A stretch of 52,940 nucleotides of DNA from Mycobacterium sp. (GTDB lineage: Bacteria; Actinomycetota; Actinomycetes; Mycobacteriales; Mycobacteriaceae), in assembly GCA_025965895.1 (NCBI GenBank), contig JAOPWC010000142.1:1-52940 (forward strand). The letters are read 5' to 3'. Below, piece after piece: positions 35,669 to 43,566 of the stretch. Every line of letters starts with the position of its first letter. Positions within the stretch are counted from its first letter, which is position 1. A model generated the notes under the pieces. That model was not told the origin of the DNA. It searched no databases and worked only from the letters and a program-made list of their open reading frames with translations. Made by a program: the position numbers and the translations under genes.

Positions 35669-35915
35669 ATGACCACTTCACTTGCCGTCTGTGGCAACAC
35701 CGGCGTCTCCCGGATCGATGTGCCCCGGACCGAACCATTGATGATCGGCGGGCATACCTACATGCCGCCGCGCGGTGGCACTTCGGCCCGACACCGAATC
35801 GCGGTACTGGCTCAACCGGGCGAGGACCCTCGAGTTCAATCCGCTGACCGATGTCAAGACCTACGAAAGTCCGCTCGGCGACCCGGTCAACGAGCCGACG
35901 GTGACCAGTGTGTAA
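35669..35915 (+). pseudogene. Frameshifted fragment of an unrecognised protein
   Basis: The frame from ATG 35669 reads TEPLMIGGHTYMPPRGGTSA. One base over, the frame continues DTESRYWLNRARTLEFNPLT then DVKTYESPLGDPVNEPTVTS and stops at 35915. Together they look like one continuous C-terminal region with a single frameshift near 35785. I do not recognise the family. A GTG at 35775 could start the second part as a 46-residue peptide, but without a ribosome site. Confidence 0.45.
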
Positions 35916-36015
35916 CAGCGGTATGCGCAACCAAGGCTGGACCCGCGGCTGAGGGCCGCCCAGCCAAGACCTTCGCCACCGAACCCGAGATCCTCGACAT
36001 CCCAAAGGACATGCC

Positions 36016-36888
36016 ATGAAAGCGTTGATCATCCTGGTTGTGGTGCTCCTCGTTGTCGCCCTGATCGCGTTGTCGCTGTCGATCAGAGTGGTGACCCAGT
36101 ACCAGAAAGGGGTGTTGTTCCGCCTCGGCAAGGTGGTGGGTGTTAAGGACCCCGGACTGGCCGTGATCATTCCGGTCATCGATCGGCTGATGAAGGTCTC
36201 GCTGCGAATTGTGACGATGCCGATCCAGTCCCAGGGCATCATCACCCGCGACAACGTCAGCGTCGACATTTCGGCGGTCGCCTACTTCCGGGTTGTCGAC
36301 GCGGTGAAATCGGTGATCGCCATCGAGAACGTCCACGCCGCGATCAACCAGATCGCGCAGACCACGCTGCGCAAGGTCGTCGGCCAGCACACCCTTGACC
36401 AGGCGCTGTCGGAGACCGACACGATCAACGCCGATATTCGGAAGATCCTCGACATCGCGACCCTCGAATGGGGCGTCGAAGTGACGCTGGTTGAGCTCAA
36501 AGACATCCAGTTGCCCGACAGCATGAAGCGCGCGATGGCTCGGCAAGCCGAGGCCGAGCGCGAGAAGCGGGCCAAAATTATTGCGGCAGAGGGCGAATCG
36601 ATGGCCGCAGCCGCGTTGGGTGAGGCGTCGGACATGATGATGGCACACCCGCTGGCCCTGCAACTGCGCAACCTACAGACGCTTGTCGAACTCGGGGTGG
36701 AGAAGAACACAACCATCGTGTTCCCGGCGCCTTTAATGAGTGCGATCGGTGAACTGGGCGCCTTCCTCGCCAGAGAAAGTGGAGCCGCCGCGCCAGCGCC
36801 CCAACCGGTCACCACCGCGAATGGGGCCGACACGTCAACGCAACCCGGGCAGCTGCCTGCGAACGGCCTGGTTCCGGATTCGACGTGA
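36016..36888 (+). CDS. Slipin (SPFH/Band 7, stomatin-like) membrane protein
   Basis: 290 residues. One N-terminal membrane helix (ALIILVVVLLVVALIALSLS, about 3-22) is followed by the SPFH domain: RVVTQYQKGVLFRLGKVVGV, DPGLAVIIPVIDRLMKVSLR and the core ending LVELKDIQLPDSMKRAMARQ. Next comes an Ala/Glu-rich coiled coil (AEAEREKRAKIIAAEGESMA) and a C-terminal membrane-associated segment with a Pro/Ala tail. Slipins form oligomeric membrane scaffolds and are often paired with an NfeD-type protease subunit; none is next to it here. AAAGGA precedes the ATG at good spacing. Confidence 0.93.
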   Translation: MKALIILVVVLLVVALIALSLSIRVVTQYQKGVLFRLGKVVGVKDPGLAVIIPVIDRLMKVSLRIVTMPIQSQGIITRDNVSVDISAVAYFRVVDAVKSVIAIENVHAAINQIAQTTLRKVVGQHTLDQALSETDTINADIRKILDIATLEWGVEVTLVELKDIQLPDSMKRAMARQAEAEREKRAKIIAAEGESMAAAALGEASDMMMAHPLALQLRNLQTLVELGVEKNTTIVFPAPLMSAIGELGAFLARESGAAAPAPQPVTTANGADTSTQPGQLPANGLVPDST

Positions 36889-37095
36889 AGCGGCTCGAAC
36901 CACGTTCGCGGCGACCGCCGGTGCCACCATTACGCAGCACGCAACGAGCAGGCCGCGCCGCATTCCCCGTTTGAACCGGGCACAGTGACGCACTGCATTT
37001 CGCGCCACCCCGCTCTGCGGTCACACCCGAACTAGACCCGACTTGAATCGGCGCCCAGTTCCAGGATTGACTCAGACACGAACTGGAGGTTGATC

Positions 37096-38091
37096 ATGCC
37101 GGACACGTTGGTGGACACCGACATACTCAAGGCCGCGGCGCAATTGGCGTGCCGGGCCCCGTCGTTGCACAACAGCCAGCCCTGGCAATGGGTCGCCGAG
37201 GGCGCGGGGCTGCGCCTGTACGTCGATCCCAGCCGGATTCTCTCCTCCACCGACAAGACCGGGCGGGAGGCCTACATCAGCTGCGGCGCCGTGCTCGACC
37301 ATCTATGCGTCGCGATGGCGGCAGCCGGGTGGACTGCCAACGTCCACAGATTTCCCAACCCGAAAAACCTCGATCATCTCGCGTCACTCGATTTCAGCCG
37401 AATGAGCCTCGTCACCGATGGCCATCGCCGCCGGGCCGACGCGATCCTGCACCGCCGTACCGATCGGCTTCCCTTCGCCGCACCGAGGAACTGGGAGTCC
37501 TTCGAACCTGTGCTGCGCGACGTCGTCGATGCCGGCACAGTTGACCTCGACGTGATAGCCAACGAGCTGCGCCCGGAACTGGCAAGGGCGTCACAACTTA
37601 CCGAATCGCTGCGACTGTACGATTCCTCGTATCATACCGAATTAGCTTGGTGGACTGGCCATTTCGAGAATTATGATGGGATTCCGCGCAGTTCACTGGT
37701 GTCGGCGGCTGAAAATGACCGCGTCGACGTCGGACGTAGGTTCCCGGTCAGCGCTCACAACGAGCGGCGCGCCGGCACTGGGCAAGACCAGTCCATAGTG
37801 CTGGTTCTGTCCACCGACGAGGACACCCGCGATGACGCATTTCGGTGCGGCGAAGCGTTGTCCGCCGTGCTGTTGGAGTGCACGTTGGCCGGGCTGGCGA
37901 CATGCACACTGAGCCATCTCACGGAGCTACAGTCCAGTCGTCACCTCATCGGCACCCTGACCGGACGGGCAGCTATGCCGCAACTTCTGATCCGCGTCGG
38001 CGAAGCCCCTGTGCTTGGCGAGGTACCCCCCATGACGCCGCGGCGGCCACTTCGCGATGTTCTGACGTTTCACCCCGATACATGTGGCTAA
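37096..38091 (+). CDS. Acg-family nitroreductase-like protein
   Basis: 331 residues from MPDTLVDTDILKAAAQLACR; GGAGG six bases ahead decides the ATG over the in-frame TTG two codons earlier. The sequence follows the Acg group: RAPSLHNSQPWQWVAEGAGL near the start (FMN-binding S-x-H-N-x-Q-P-W), ILHRRTDRLPFAAPRNWESF in the middle, and LVLSTDEDTRDDAFRCGEAL ... AMPQLLIRVGEAP at the end. Acg proteins in M. tuberculosis belong to the DosR dormancy regulon and bind flavin with a self-covering lid; enzyme activity is unclear. I saw no convincing DosR box in the upstream 200 bases. Confidence 0.92.
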   Translation: MPDTLVDTDILKAAAQLACRAPSLHNSQPWQWVAEGAGLRLYVDPSRILSSTDKTGREAYISCGAVLDHLCVAMAAAGWTANVHRFPNPKNLDHLASLDFSRMSLVTDGHRRRADAILHRRTDRLPFAAPRNWESFEPVLRDVVDAGTVDLDVIANELRPELARASQLTESLRLYDSSYHTELAWWTGHFENYDGIPRSSLVSAAENDRVDVGRRFPVSAHNERRAGTGQDQSIVLVLSTDEDTRDDAFRCGEALSAVLLECTLAGLATCTLSHLTELQSSRHLIGTLTGRAAMPQLLIRVGEAPVLGEVPPMTPRRPLRDVLTFHPDTCG

Positions 38092-38241
38092 GCGGTGAGG
38101 CGACCATCACATACCACCTGGGCCGCGGCGGCTGGTCCTGGCCCACGCCTAGACTCCCCGATCGGTACAGCAGGCCATCCGGAAGCCGTAGGTCGCAAAA
38201 ACCGGAGCATGTGGAGGCGTTCGGCGGCCTGGCTGCTTGAC

Positions 38242-39054
38242 TTAGCCGGCAGGTACCTCGTCGGTCCATACCCTGAAGCTGGTCAATGTGGCGGGACCGA
38301 ACGTGTTGCTGAGCGCGACGTCGGCGGCATCGCGGCCCCGCGCGATCAACACCCTGCCGATGCGCGGCGTGTTGTTACGCGCGTCGAAGGTATGCCATTG
38401 CCCGCCGAGAAACACCTCGAACCAGGCAGCGAAATCCATCGGATCGTCCACCGGCGGCACACCGATGTCGCCGAGGTACCCGGTGCAGTAGCGCGCGGGG
38501 ATGTTCATGCAGCGACAGAAGGCAACGGCAAGATGCGTGAAATCACGGCAGACGCCGGTCCGGTCGTAAAAAGCTTCCAGCGCCGTCCGTGTCATCCGCG
38601 CATGCTCGTAGCCGAACGTGAGATGTCGATGAACGTAGTCGCAGATTGCCTGAACTCGGCCCCATCCGGGTGGCGCGTCCCCAAAGAGATTCCACGCCGT
38701 CTCGGACAGTCGATCGGTTTCGCAATACCGGCTGCCGAGTAGGAAGACAAGCGTGTCCTCGGGCAGATCCGGCACGGGAATCTGTTGCGCGCGGGGAGCG
38801 ATGACGTCGGGGAGTCCGGTGTCGTTGACGAGCGCATTGGCCGAGACGCGCGTGCGGCCTTGGGGCGCAACAATGCGGGTGCACCAGTTGCCGAAGCCGT
38901 CGCGATAGGCCGACATCGGGACCGGCGGGTCGACCACCAGGTCGTCACGGCCGACCAGGTCGGACACCCGGGTGAAGTGGACGTTGAGATTGAATATCAT
39001 CGGGGTTGGCTGCGGGCAGTCGTAGATCATTTCGAAGCCGACGTGAATCTGCAT
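38242..39054 (-). CDS. Transglutaminase-like cysteine protease domain protein
   Basis: 270 residues from MQIHVGFEMIYDCPQPTPMI. An N-terminal beta domain (about 1-120) is followed by the transglutaminase-like core (about 145-240) with the triad Cys in DRTGVCRDFTHLAVAFCRCM, His in FLGGQWHTFDARNNTPRIGR, and Asp in the same segment. These proteins hydrolyse or transfer peptide amides and accompany ATP-grasp/alpha-E peptide-ligase genes or the Anbu protease. It is the last gene of the operon Anbu - amidohydrolase - transglutaminase, 107 bases after the second. Two adjacent ATGs (39057, 39054) are possible; GGAG is seven bases before the second. Confidence 0.92.
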   Translation of the reverse strand: MQIHVGFEMIYDCPQPTPMIFNLNVHFTRVSDLVGRDDLVVDPPVPMSAYRDGFGNWCTRIVAPQGRTRVSANALVNDTGLPDVIAPRAQQIPVPDLPEDTLVFLLGSRYCETDRLSETAWNLFGDAPPGWGRVQAICDYVHRHLTFGYEHARMTRTALEAFYDRTGVCRDFTHLAVAFCRCMNIPARYCTGYLGDIGVPPVDDPMDFAAWFEVFLGGQWHTFDARNNTPRIGRVLIARGRDAADVALSNTFGPATLTSFRVWTDEVPAG

Positions 39055-39161
39055 CATTAGTCTCCGGTTTCCGCCAGGTGACGTCGCGGATGGCTGGCGC
39101 CGTAGGTGGTGGAAAAGGTTCTCACGTGTGCTCCCTGGCGCAGGCGTGAATCGTGGCGCGC

Positions 39162-39860
39162 TCAGGCCGCACATGCCGTGCGCAACGAATCGATCAGCAT
39201 GCGCTGCAATGCCGTCCAGCGCCGGCCCGCGGCGAAGACGATGCCCTGGTTGACTTCCAATTCGATTCCGATGTAGTCGCTCTGCGCGAAGCGCAGGCGC
39301 AAGTGCGAGGTCAACCCGTCTCCTTTTCCGGCATAGGGGTAATTGCGGCGTACGCGAAGTTTCGGAGCGGACGCCGCGAGCGATTCCTTCCAGCGGGCGC
39401 ACACCTCGGTCTCCCCGCGCCGACTGGGGTCGTAGAGCAAACCTACGTCGGCGCCGCGCACCCTGCCGTCCAACTCCGCCGTAAAGCTGTGCGAGGAGAT
39501 GTGTATCACGCGATGGCCGCGCGCCACCCCTTGCCTGACGAGACGCTCGACCTGCACGCGATAGGGCCGGTAATGTTCATCGACGATCTGCGCCCGGGTC
39601 TCGGACGGCGCGCCGCGAGTCGCCGCCGAAAAGAGTTGTGGGTGGCCGATTGAGCGATTGAGATCGATAAGCAGACGGCTGGTCATCGAAGCCACCAGCG
39701 GCGCCCGGCAAGCACTGGCGAGTGCCTTGGCCATTACCAGCGAACCGGGATCGTACCCGCGGTGGGAATCCAGCAGCGCCCGTTGTCCCCAAAACAGCCC
39801 CCGATAGGGCGCCGGTATCCGGTTGCCGCCGTGTTCACAGGTGATGATGAAGGTATCCAT
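39162..39860 (-). CDS. N-formylglutamate amidohydrolase-like enzyme
   Basis: 232 residues. It has the FGase pattern: IITCEHGGNRIPAPYRGLF with the metal-binding E-H-G-G-N, DSHRGYDPGSLVMAKALASA with D-x-G, SRLLIDLNRSIGHPQLFSAA with the D-x-N-R, and VIHISSHSFTAELDGRVRGA with the second metal His. Members hydrolyse N-formylglutamate or other N-acyl amino acids; many genomes hold relatives of unknown substrate. It starts 15 bases after the Anbu stop, so it is in the same transcript, and may act on peptides or amides made or released by its neighbours; this is inference. Confidence 0.9.
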   Translation of the reverse strand: MDTFIITCEHGGNRIPAPYRGLFWGQRALLDSHRGYDPGSLVMAKALASACRAPLVASMTSRLLIDLNRSIGHPQLFSAATRGAPSETRAQIVDEHYRPYRVQVERLVRQGVARGHRVIHISSHSFTAELDGRVRGADVGLLYDPSRRGETEVCARWKESLAASAPKLRVRRNYPYAGKGDGLTSHLRLRFAQSDYIGIELEVNQGIVFAAGRRWTALQRMLIDSLRTACAA

Positions 39861-39875
39861 CGTCGTGACGACACG

Positions 39876-40604
39876 TCACCATTGCAGCTCTGGCAAATGG
39901 CGAAACACCTGCCGCACACCTTCGCCCCATTCGTGGCTGAGCGCGGTGAAATAGGGGTCCCCCTCAGCGAATCGCCGCCGCCACTGCACTTCGAGGCTGT
40001 CACGTTCGTAGCAGATCAGGTCGATCGGCATGCCCACCGACAAATTGCTGCGCATAGTCGAATCGAAAGACACCAGCACACACTTCGTGGCGTCTGCAAG
40101 GGGCGTGTGTTGCGTAAGTACGCGGTCGAGGATCGGCTTTCCGTACTTGGTTTCACCGGTCTGAAGGAAGGGCGTGTCGGTCCCGGCTTCGATGAAATTG
40201 CCTTCGGCATAGGTCCGGAACAGCCGTATCGGCTCGCCGACGATCTGCCCACCGACGATGAACGAGGCATTGAAGCGGACGTTGTTCTCTTCCAGGTACC
40301 CGGCGTCGCGTTCCTCGATATCGCGCGTCGCGTCGGAGACCAGCCTCACGACGTCGAACATCGTCCGGGCACCCAAGACATTGGTGGCCGCGTCGCCGTC
40401 AGCACAACGCTGCGTCAATACGCTGATGACGGCCTGAGTTCCGGCCAGGTTTCCCGAACTCAGCAGAACGACAACGCGGTTGCCGCGACGCTCGAATACC
40501 GTCATCTTGCAGAACTTGGCGAAGTTATCCACCCCGGCATTCGTACGAGAGTCCGAGGCGAAAATCATGCCCTTGTCGAGCATTACGCCTATACAGTAAG
40601 TCAT
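39876..40604 (-). CDS. Anbu-type proteasome-like peptidase
   Basis: 242 residues. After the initiator Met comes Thr2 (MTYCIGVMLDKGMIFASDSR), the N-terminal nucleophile of the Ntn-hydrolase fold, then T-N-A-G-V-D-N. Other family parts are VVVLLSSGNLAGTQAVISVL, FNASFIVGGQIVGEPIRLFR, ADATKCVLVSFDSTMRSNLS and VGMPIDLICY. This is the ancestral beta-subunit (Anbu) group, cytosolic and related to the 20S proteasome beta subunit and HslV. Anbu genes are typically next to an ATP-grasp ligase, an alpha-E protein and a transglutaminase; here only the transglutaminase is present, with an amidohydrolase between. It is the first gene of the operon. Proteolytic activity of Anbu is still debated. Confidence 0.92.
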   Translation of the reverse strand: MTYCIGVMLDKGMIFASDSRTNAGVDNFAKFCKMTVFERRGNRVVVLLSSGNLAGTQAVISVLTQRCADGDAATNVLGARTMFDVVRLVSDATRDIEERDAGYLEENNVRFNASFIVGGQIVGEPIRLFRTYAEGNFIEAGTDTPFLQTGETKYGKPILDRVLTQHTPLADATKCVLVSFDSTMRSNLSVGMPIDLICYERDSLEVQWRRRFAEGDPYFTALSHEWGEGVRQVFRHLPELQW

Positions 40605-40649
40605 GAGATGAGCCTTCTGTGCAATCGACCGCCCTGTTCATAGTGGCAC

Positions 40650-40908
40650 GTGCTTCTAGCTGATATCGGTCGTAGGCTGCAGGAGGCCGTCGAACGCCCC
40701 GAGGAAACCGACGATGTGTTGCGTCTTGGCCTGCATCGGCTGCGGATTAGCGAATTCCCGCACTTGCGTGCGCTCGCGCCGACGTGGGCCGCCTACGACG
40801 GGCTAGCCGAACTCGATCGGACTCGACATTCTGTTCAGTGGGCTGGCCGCCCAACTCGCTTTACCCGACGTCCCGCCGCCGCGGGCGGGCACACCCGGGT
40901 CAACGTAA
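40650..40908 (+). pseudogene. C-terminal relic of a TetR-family regulator
   Basis: The frame reads VLRLGLHRLRISEFPHLRAL APTWAAYDGLAELDRT (in two parts), the end of the TetR C-terminal domain (FPHLxALAPxxxxYD). One base over it continues LDILFSGLAAQLALPDVPPP before a stop at 40906. The DNA-binding domain is absent and there is one frameshift near 40824, so it is a relic. It lies between the divergent Anbu operon and the desaturase gene. Confidence 0.65.
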
Positions 40909-41013
40909 CCATGCCGCCAAGAACGGACACGAAGATGATACTGGCGCCACCGAATCCCGTCAGGCCGCGAGCCGCGCGGGTAGCCACCTCTTCTGGACGT
41001 CCGTGAGGCGTCG

Positions 41014-42384
41014 ATGGCGATTACAGACGTGGCGGCATTCGCCCACCTGAGCGAGGCGGACCTTGAGGCGCTCAGAGTCGAACTGGACGCGATCCGCCGT
41101 GACATCGAGGGTTCGCGCGGCGAAAAGGACAGGGCATACATCCAGCGCACCATCGCGTTTCAGCGATTGCTCGACATAGGCGCGCGCCTGGTGATCGCCG
41201 GCACCCGCGGAAAGGTCGGTTGGGCGCTCGGCGCCACTGCGCTCGCCGTGGCCAAGAGCATCGAGAACATGGAACTGGGCCATAACATCGGCCACGGTCA
41301 ATGGGATTGGATGAACGACCCGGAAATCCATTCCAGCACGTGGGAGTGGGACATGGCCGGTGTCTCGTCGCAGTGGCGGTATTCGCACAACTATCGCCAT
41401 CACATGTTCACCAACGTCGTCGGCGTGGACGACGACCTTGGGTTCGGCGTTCTGCGGGTCACCCGCGACCAAGAGTGGCAGCGGAGTAATCTGTTCCAGC
41501 CTTTACGAAACGTGTTGTTGGCCATCATGTTCGAGTGGGGCATCGCGGCGCACGGGTTGCATTCGGAGCATGAGCGCGCGGCGACCGGCGATGAGAAGTC
41601 CGCCGTAACCCGAGCGCTGATCCGGAAGATAGCCCGGCAGGCCGGCAAGGACTATGTATTCTTTCCCGCTCTGAGTCTTCGCCGATGGCGCCGCACACTG
41701 ACGGCGAACGTGGCCGCCAACCTGCTACGAAATGTGTGGGCATACGTCGTGATCGCTTGTGGGCACTTCGCGGATGGCGCTGAGAAGTTCACCCCCGCCG
41801 CCCTTCAGGGTGAGACCAAGCCCGAATGGTATCTGCGACAAATGCTGGGCACCGCGAACTTTGACGCTGGGCCGATCATGGCATTCCTCAGTGGAAACCT
41901 TTGCTACCAGATTGAACATCACCTTTTTCCCGACCTGCCGAGTAACCGCTACGCGGAAATCGCCCAACGAGTTCGGGGGGTGTGCGCCACCTACGAACTG
42001 CCGTATACGACTGGCCCGCTTGTTCGCCAGTATCTGCTCACCTTCCGCACCATCTCCAAGTTGGCGCTTCCGGATCGGTTCCTGACCGCCACTTCCGACG
42101 ACGCACCCGAAACTGCGTCGGAGAACAAATTTCGCAACTTCGACGCACCGCATTTGTCGGGCGGCGACACCGGCGCCAGGCGGCGGCGCGGACGGATGAC
42201 GGCGATATGGGACCGACAGATTCGGCGCCACTCAAGGAAGTTCGTGCACGGGGGCCGCACTGCGCGTCACGCCCGGTCTGCCACTTCGCGCGGGATACTC
42301 CCGGGTCGCCTTCATGATGCGTGGTCGTCAGTTGGCGTGCTTGCCGACGTCCCGGGGAAGCTCAAGCGGCAGCCGTCGCGCTAG
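41014..42384 (+). CDS. DesA3-like acyl-CoA delta-9 desaturase
   Basis: 456 residues. It aligns by eye over its length with mycobacterial DesA3: MAITDVAAFAHL, KSIENMELGHNIGHGQWDWM, NDPEIHSSTWEWDM. The three His boxes are HNIGHG (90-95), HNYRHH (125-130) and QIEHH (299-303), which bind the di-iron centre; two hydrophobic stretches anchor it. DesA3 makes oleoyl-CoA with an oxidoreductase partner (Rv3230c in M. tuberculosis); no such partner gene is adjacent. After residue about 395 (TGARRRRGRMTAI) the sequence differs from DesA3, which ends soon after G-R-R-R-G-L-K-T-A-I, and continues 60 residues as Arg-rich sequence, possibly through a late frameshift. The ribosome site is weak. Confidence 0.9.
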   Translation: MAITDVAAFAHLSEADLEALRVELDAIRRDIEGSRGEKDRAYIQRTIAFQRLLDIGARLVIAGTRGKVGWALGATALAVAKSIENMELGHNIGHGQWDWMNDPEIHSSTWEWDMAGVSSQWRYSHNYRHHMFTNVVGVDDDLGFGVLRVTRDQEWQRSNLFQPLRNVLLAIMFEWGIAAHGLHSEHERAATGDEKSAVTRALIRKIARQAGKDYVFFPALSLRRWRRTLTANVAANLLRNVWAYVVIACGHFADGAEKFTPAALQGETKPEWYLRQMLGTANFDAGPIMAFLSGNLCYQIEHHLFPDLPSNRYAEIAQRVRGVCATYELPYTTGPLVRQYLLTFRTISKLALPDRFLTATSDDAPETASENKFRNFDAPHLSGGDTGARRRRGRMTAIWDRQIRRHSRKFVHGGRTARHARSATSRGILPGRLHDAWSSVGVLADVPGKLKRQPSR

Positions 42385-42682
42385 AAACCTGCGCGGCCGA
42401 TGCCGCCCCGACCCAGCGATCCGCCCAGCCCATTTCGATGATGACAGAGGACCATTAGGCCCATTAGGCCCATCAACTTCCTCGCCGGGTGGCAAGGCTG
42501 TCCCGATGAACGTCCTACCGCAGGCCCCCGGGTCGCGGCGTCGCCAAGCGGCGAGCATACGACCGCGACGTCTCCTGGAGGAGTTATAACCGGATTTCAT
42601 AGGGCGGGCGAAGTGTTGACTCAGAACGTCCTCGCTCCTATCCGTCGATTGCGTTTACCCTCAAAGGAAAGTCGTTCGACGG

Positions 42683-42710
42683 TTGGTCAACCCCCTGGGG
42701 CCGATATATA
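42683..42710 (+). promoter_or_regulatory. Candidate promoter reading towards the cold-shock gene
   Basis: TTGGTC (42683-42688), a 16-base spacer and TATATA (42705-42710). A transcript would begin near 42717, within the hairpin element, and run antisense into the 3' end of the cold-shock gene. Confidence 0.4.
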
Positions 42711-42761
42711 AGGGCGCCAGTCAACAAACTGGGACTACACCCAGTCCGCCCCAGGGGTTTT
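42692..42761. ncRNA. Structured element with mutually exclusive hairpins; terminator on either strand
   Basis: Outer arms CCCCTGGGGC (42692-42701) and GCCCCAGGGG (42748-42757) pair, followed by TTTT on the plus strand. Inside, CCAGT (42717-42721) can pair with ACTGG (42728-42732), or ACTGGG (42728-42733) with CCCAGT (42740-42745), so the two inner hairpins exclude each other. Read on the minus strand, the second hairpin is followed by TTTGTT and can terminate the cold-shock transcript. Whether it is a small RNA, an attenuator or just a terminator is undecided. Confidence 0.5.
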
Positions 42762-42773
42762 CGTGCTGAATCG

Positions 42774-42977
42774 TTAGACGGCAGTCACTCCCACCGCCTG
42801 AGGGCCTTTAGGTCCCTGGTTGATCTCGAACTGGACTCGTTGATTTTCCGCAAGGGAGCGAAAACCGTTCCCTTGGATCTCAGAATGGTGGACGAAAACG
42901 TCTTTTGCGCCGCCGTCAGGGGCGATAAATCCGAAACCCTTTTCGCTGTTGAACCACTTCACAGTTCCCTGTGTCAT
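42774..42977 (-). CDS. cspA: Cold-shock domain protein (CspA family)
   Basis: 67 residues from MTQGTVKWFNSEKGFGFIAP. The RNA-binding motifs RNP1 (KGFGFI) and RNP2 (VFVHHSEI) are intact, and the length is standard. It acts as an RNA chaperone. I chose the ATG at 42977, behind AGAGAAG; the frame is open 15 codons upstream. A 21-base inverted repeat lies 23-43 bases before the start and may regulate it, and a hairpin element lies just downstream. The symbol is used for the family; which mycobacterial Csp paralogue it is cannot be told. Confidence 0.93.
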   Translation of the reverse strand: MTQGTVKWFNSEKGFGFIAPDGGAKDVFVHHSEIQGNGFRSLAENQRVQFEINQGPKGPQAVGVTAV

Positions 42978-42999
42978 ACTAACTTCTCTCTTTTCAAGT

Positions 43000-43020
43000 G
43001 GATGTAATTTAGATACATCC
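43000..43020. promoter_or_regulatory. Inverted repeat upstream of the cold-shock gene
   Basis: Perfect GGATGTA-N7-TACATCC with an AT-rich centre. A TTGACA on the minus strand (43022-43027) abuts it. It could be an operator covering the -10 region, or a hairpin in the 5' leader, where cold-shock genes often keep regulatory structure. Confidence 0.5.
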
Positions 43021-43022
43021 AT

Positions 43023-43566
43023 GTCAACCGTAACACAAACCAGCCAACAAAATAGGGGCCGGTGGAAAAATTCCGGTGCCTTGTGTCCACGCTGGGTGTT
43101 GTTCGATTACTTATTCTCCAGACGTCTTGGTAGGTCCTGGATTCGGCGACACGTGTCCGATGACGCTGGACGTCAAGGCCGCACGCAAGCGCTGGGTGCC
43201 GGGCCCCCGGTCGCGCACGATTGAGCCGGATTTCGGGAAGGTTGTTGCCTCAGCGTTTCTTGGTATGCAGCAATGCCTCAGTCGGTGAAATCTGAGCGGA
43301 CTTGGTGCATTTTGCGGCGCGTTTCTCTTTCAGTGATTTCCCGGACTTTTTGGTCATAGTTTGCCGGGGGGATTATCAGACATCGCGGCCCTCTGATATG
43401 GGGGCCGGTGTTGGTCCCGGTCCCCGAGCCTACGCGCCCTCGGCCCGCACAGCCCCACGTCTGCCCAAAACGGCGGCAACCAGGTCGTTGAAAAAGACGC
43501 GAAAAAAACACAATCCACCGGCTGCCGGCCTCTTTTGTTCGTCGCCATGCCGGGCGGGGGCTCCTG
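43023..43566. other. Region without a recognised gene
   Basis: About 540 bases between the cold-shock and DUF5994 genes. Frames on both strands are open for up to 120-170 codons but Arg/Pro/Ser rich, and show no motif or ribosome site. Confidence 0.45.

Noticed and set aside
36889..37095. DosR-type operator upstream of the Acg nitroreductase
   Set aside because: Looked for because Acg genes are often DosR-controlled, but no GGGACT/AGTCCC-like pair in the right arrangement was seen.
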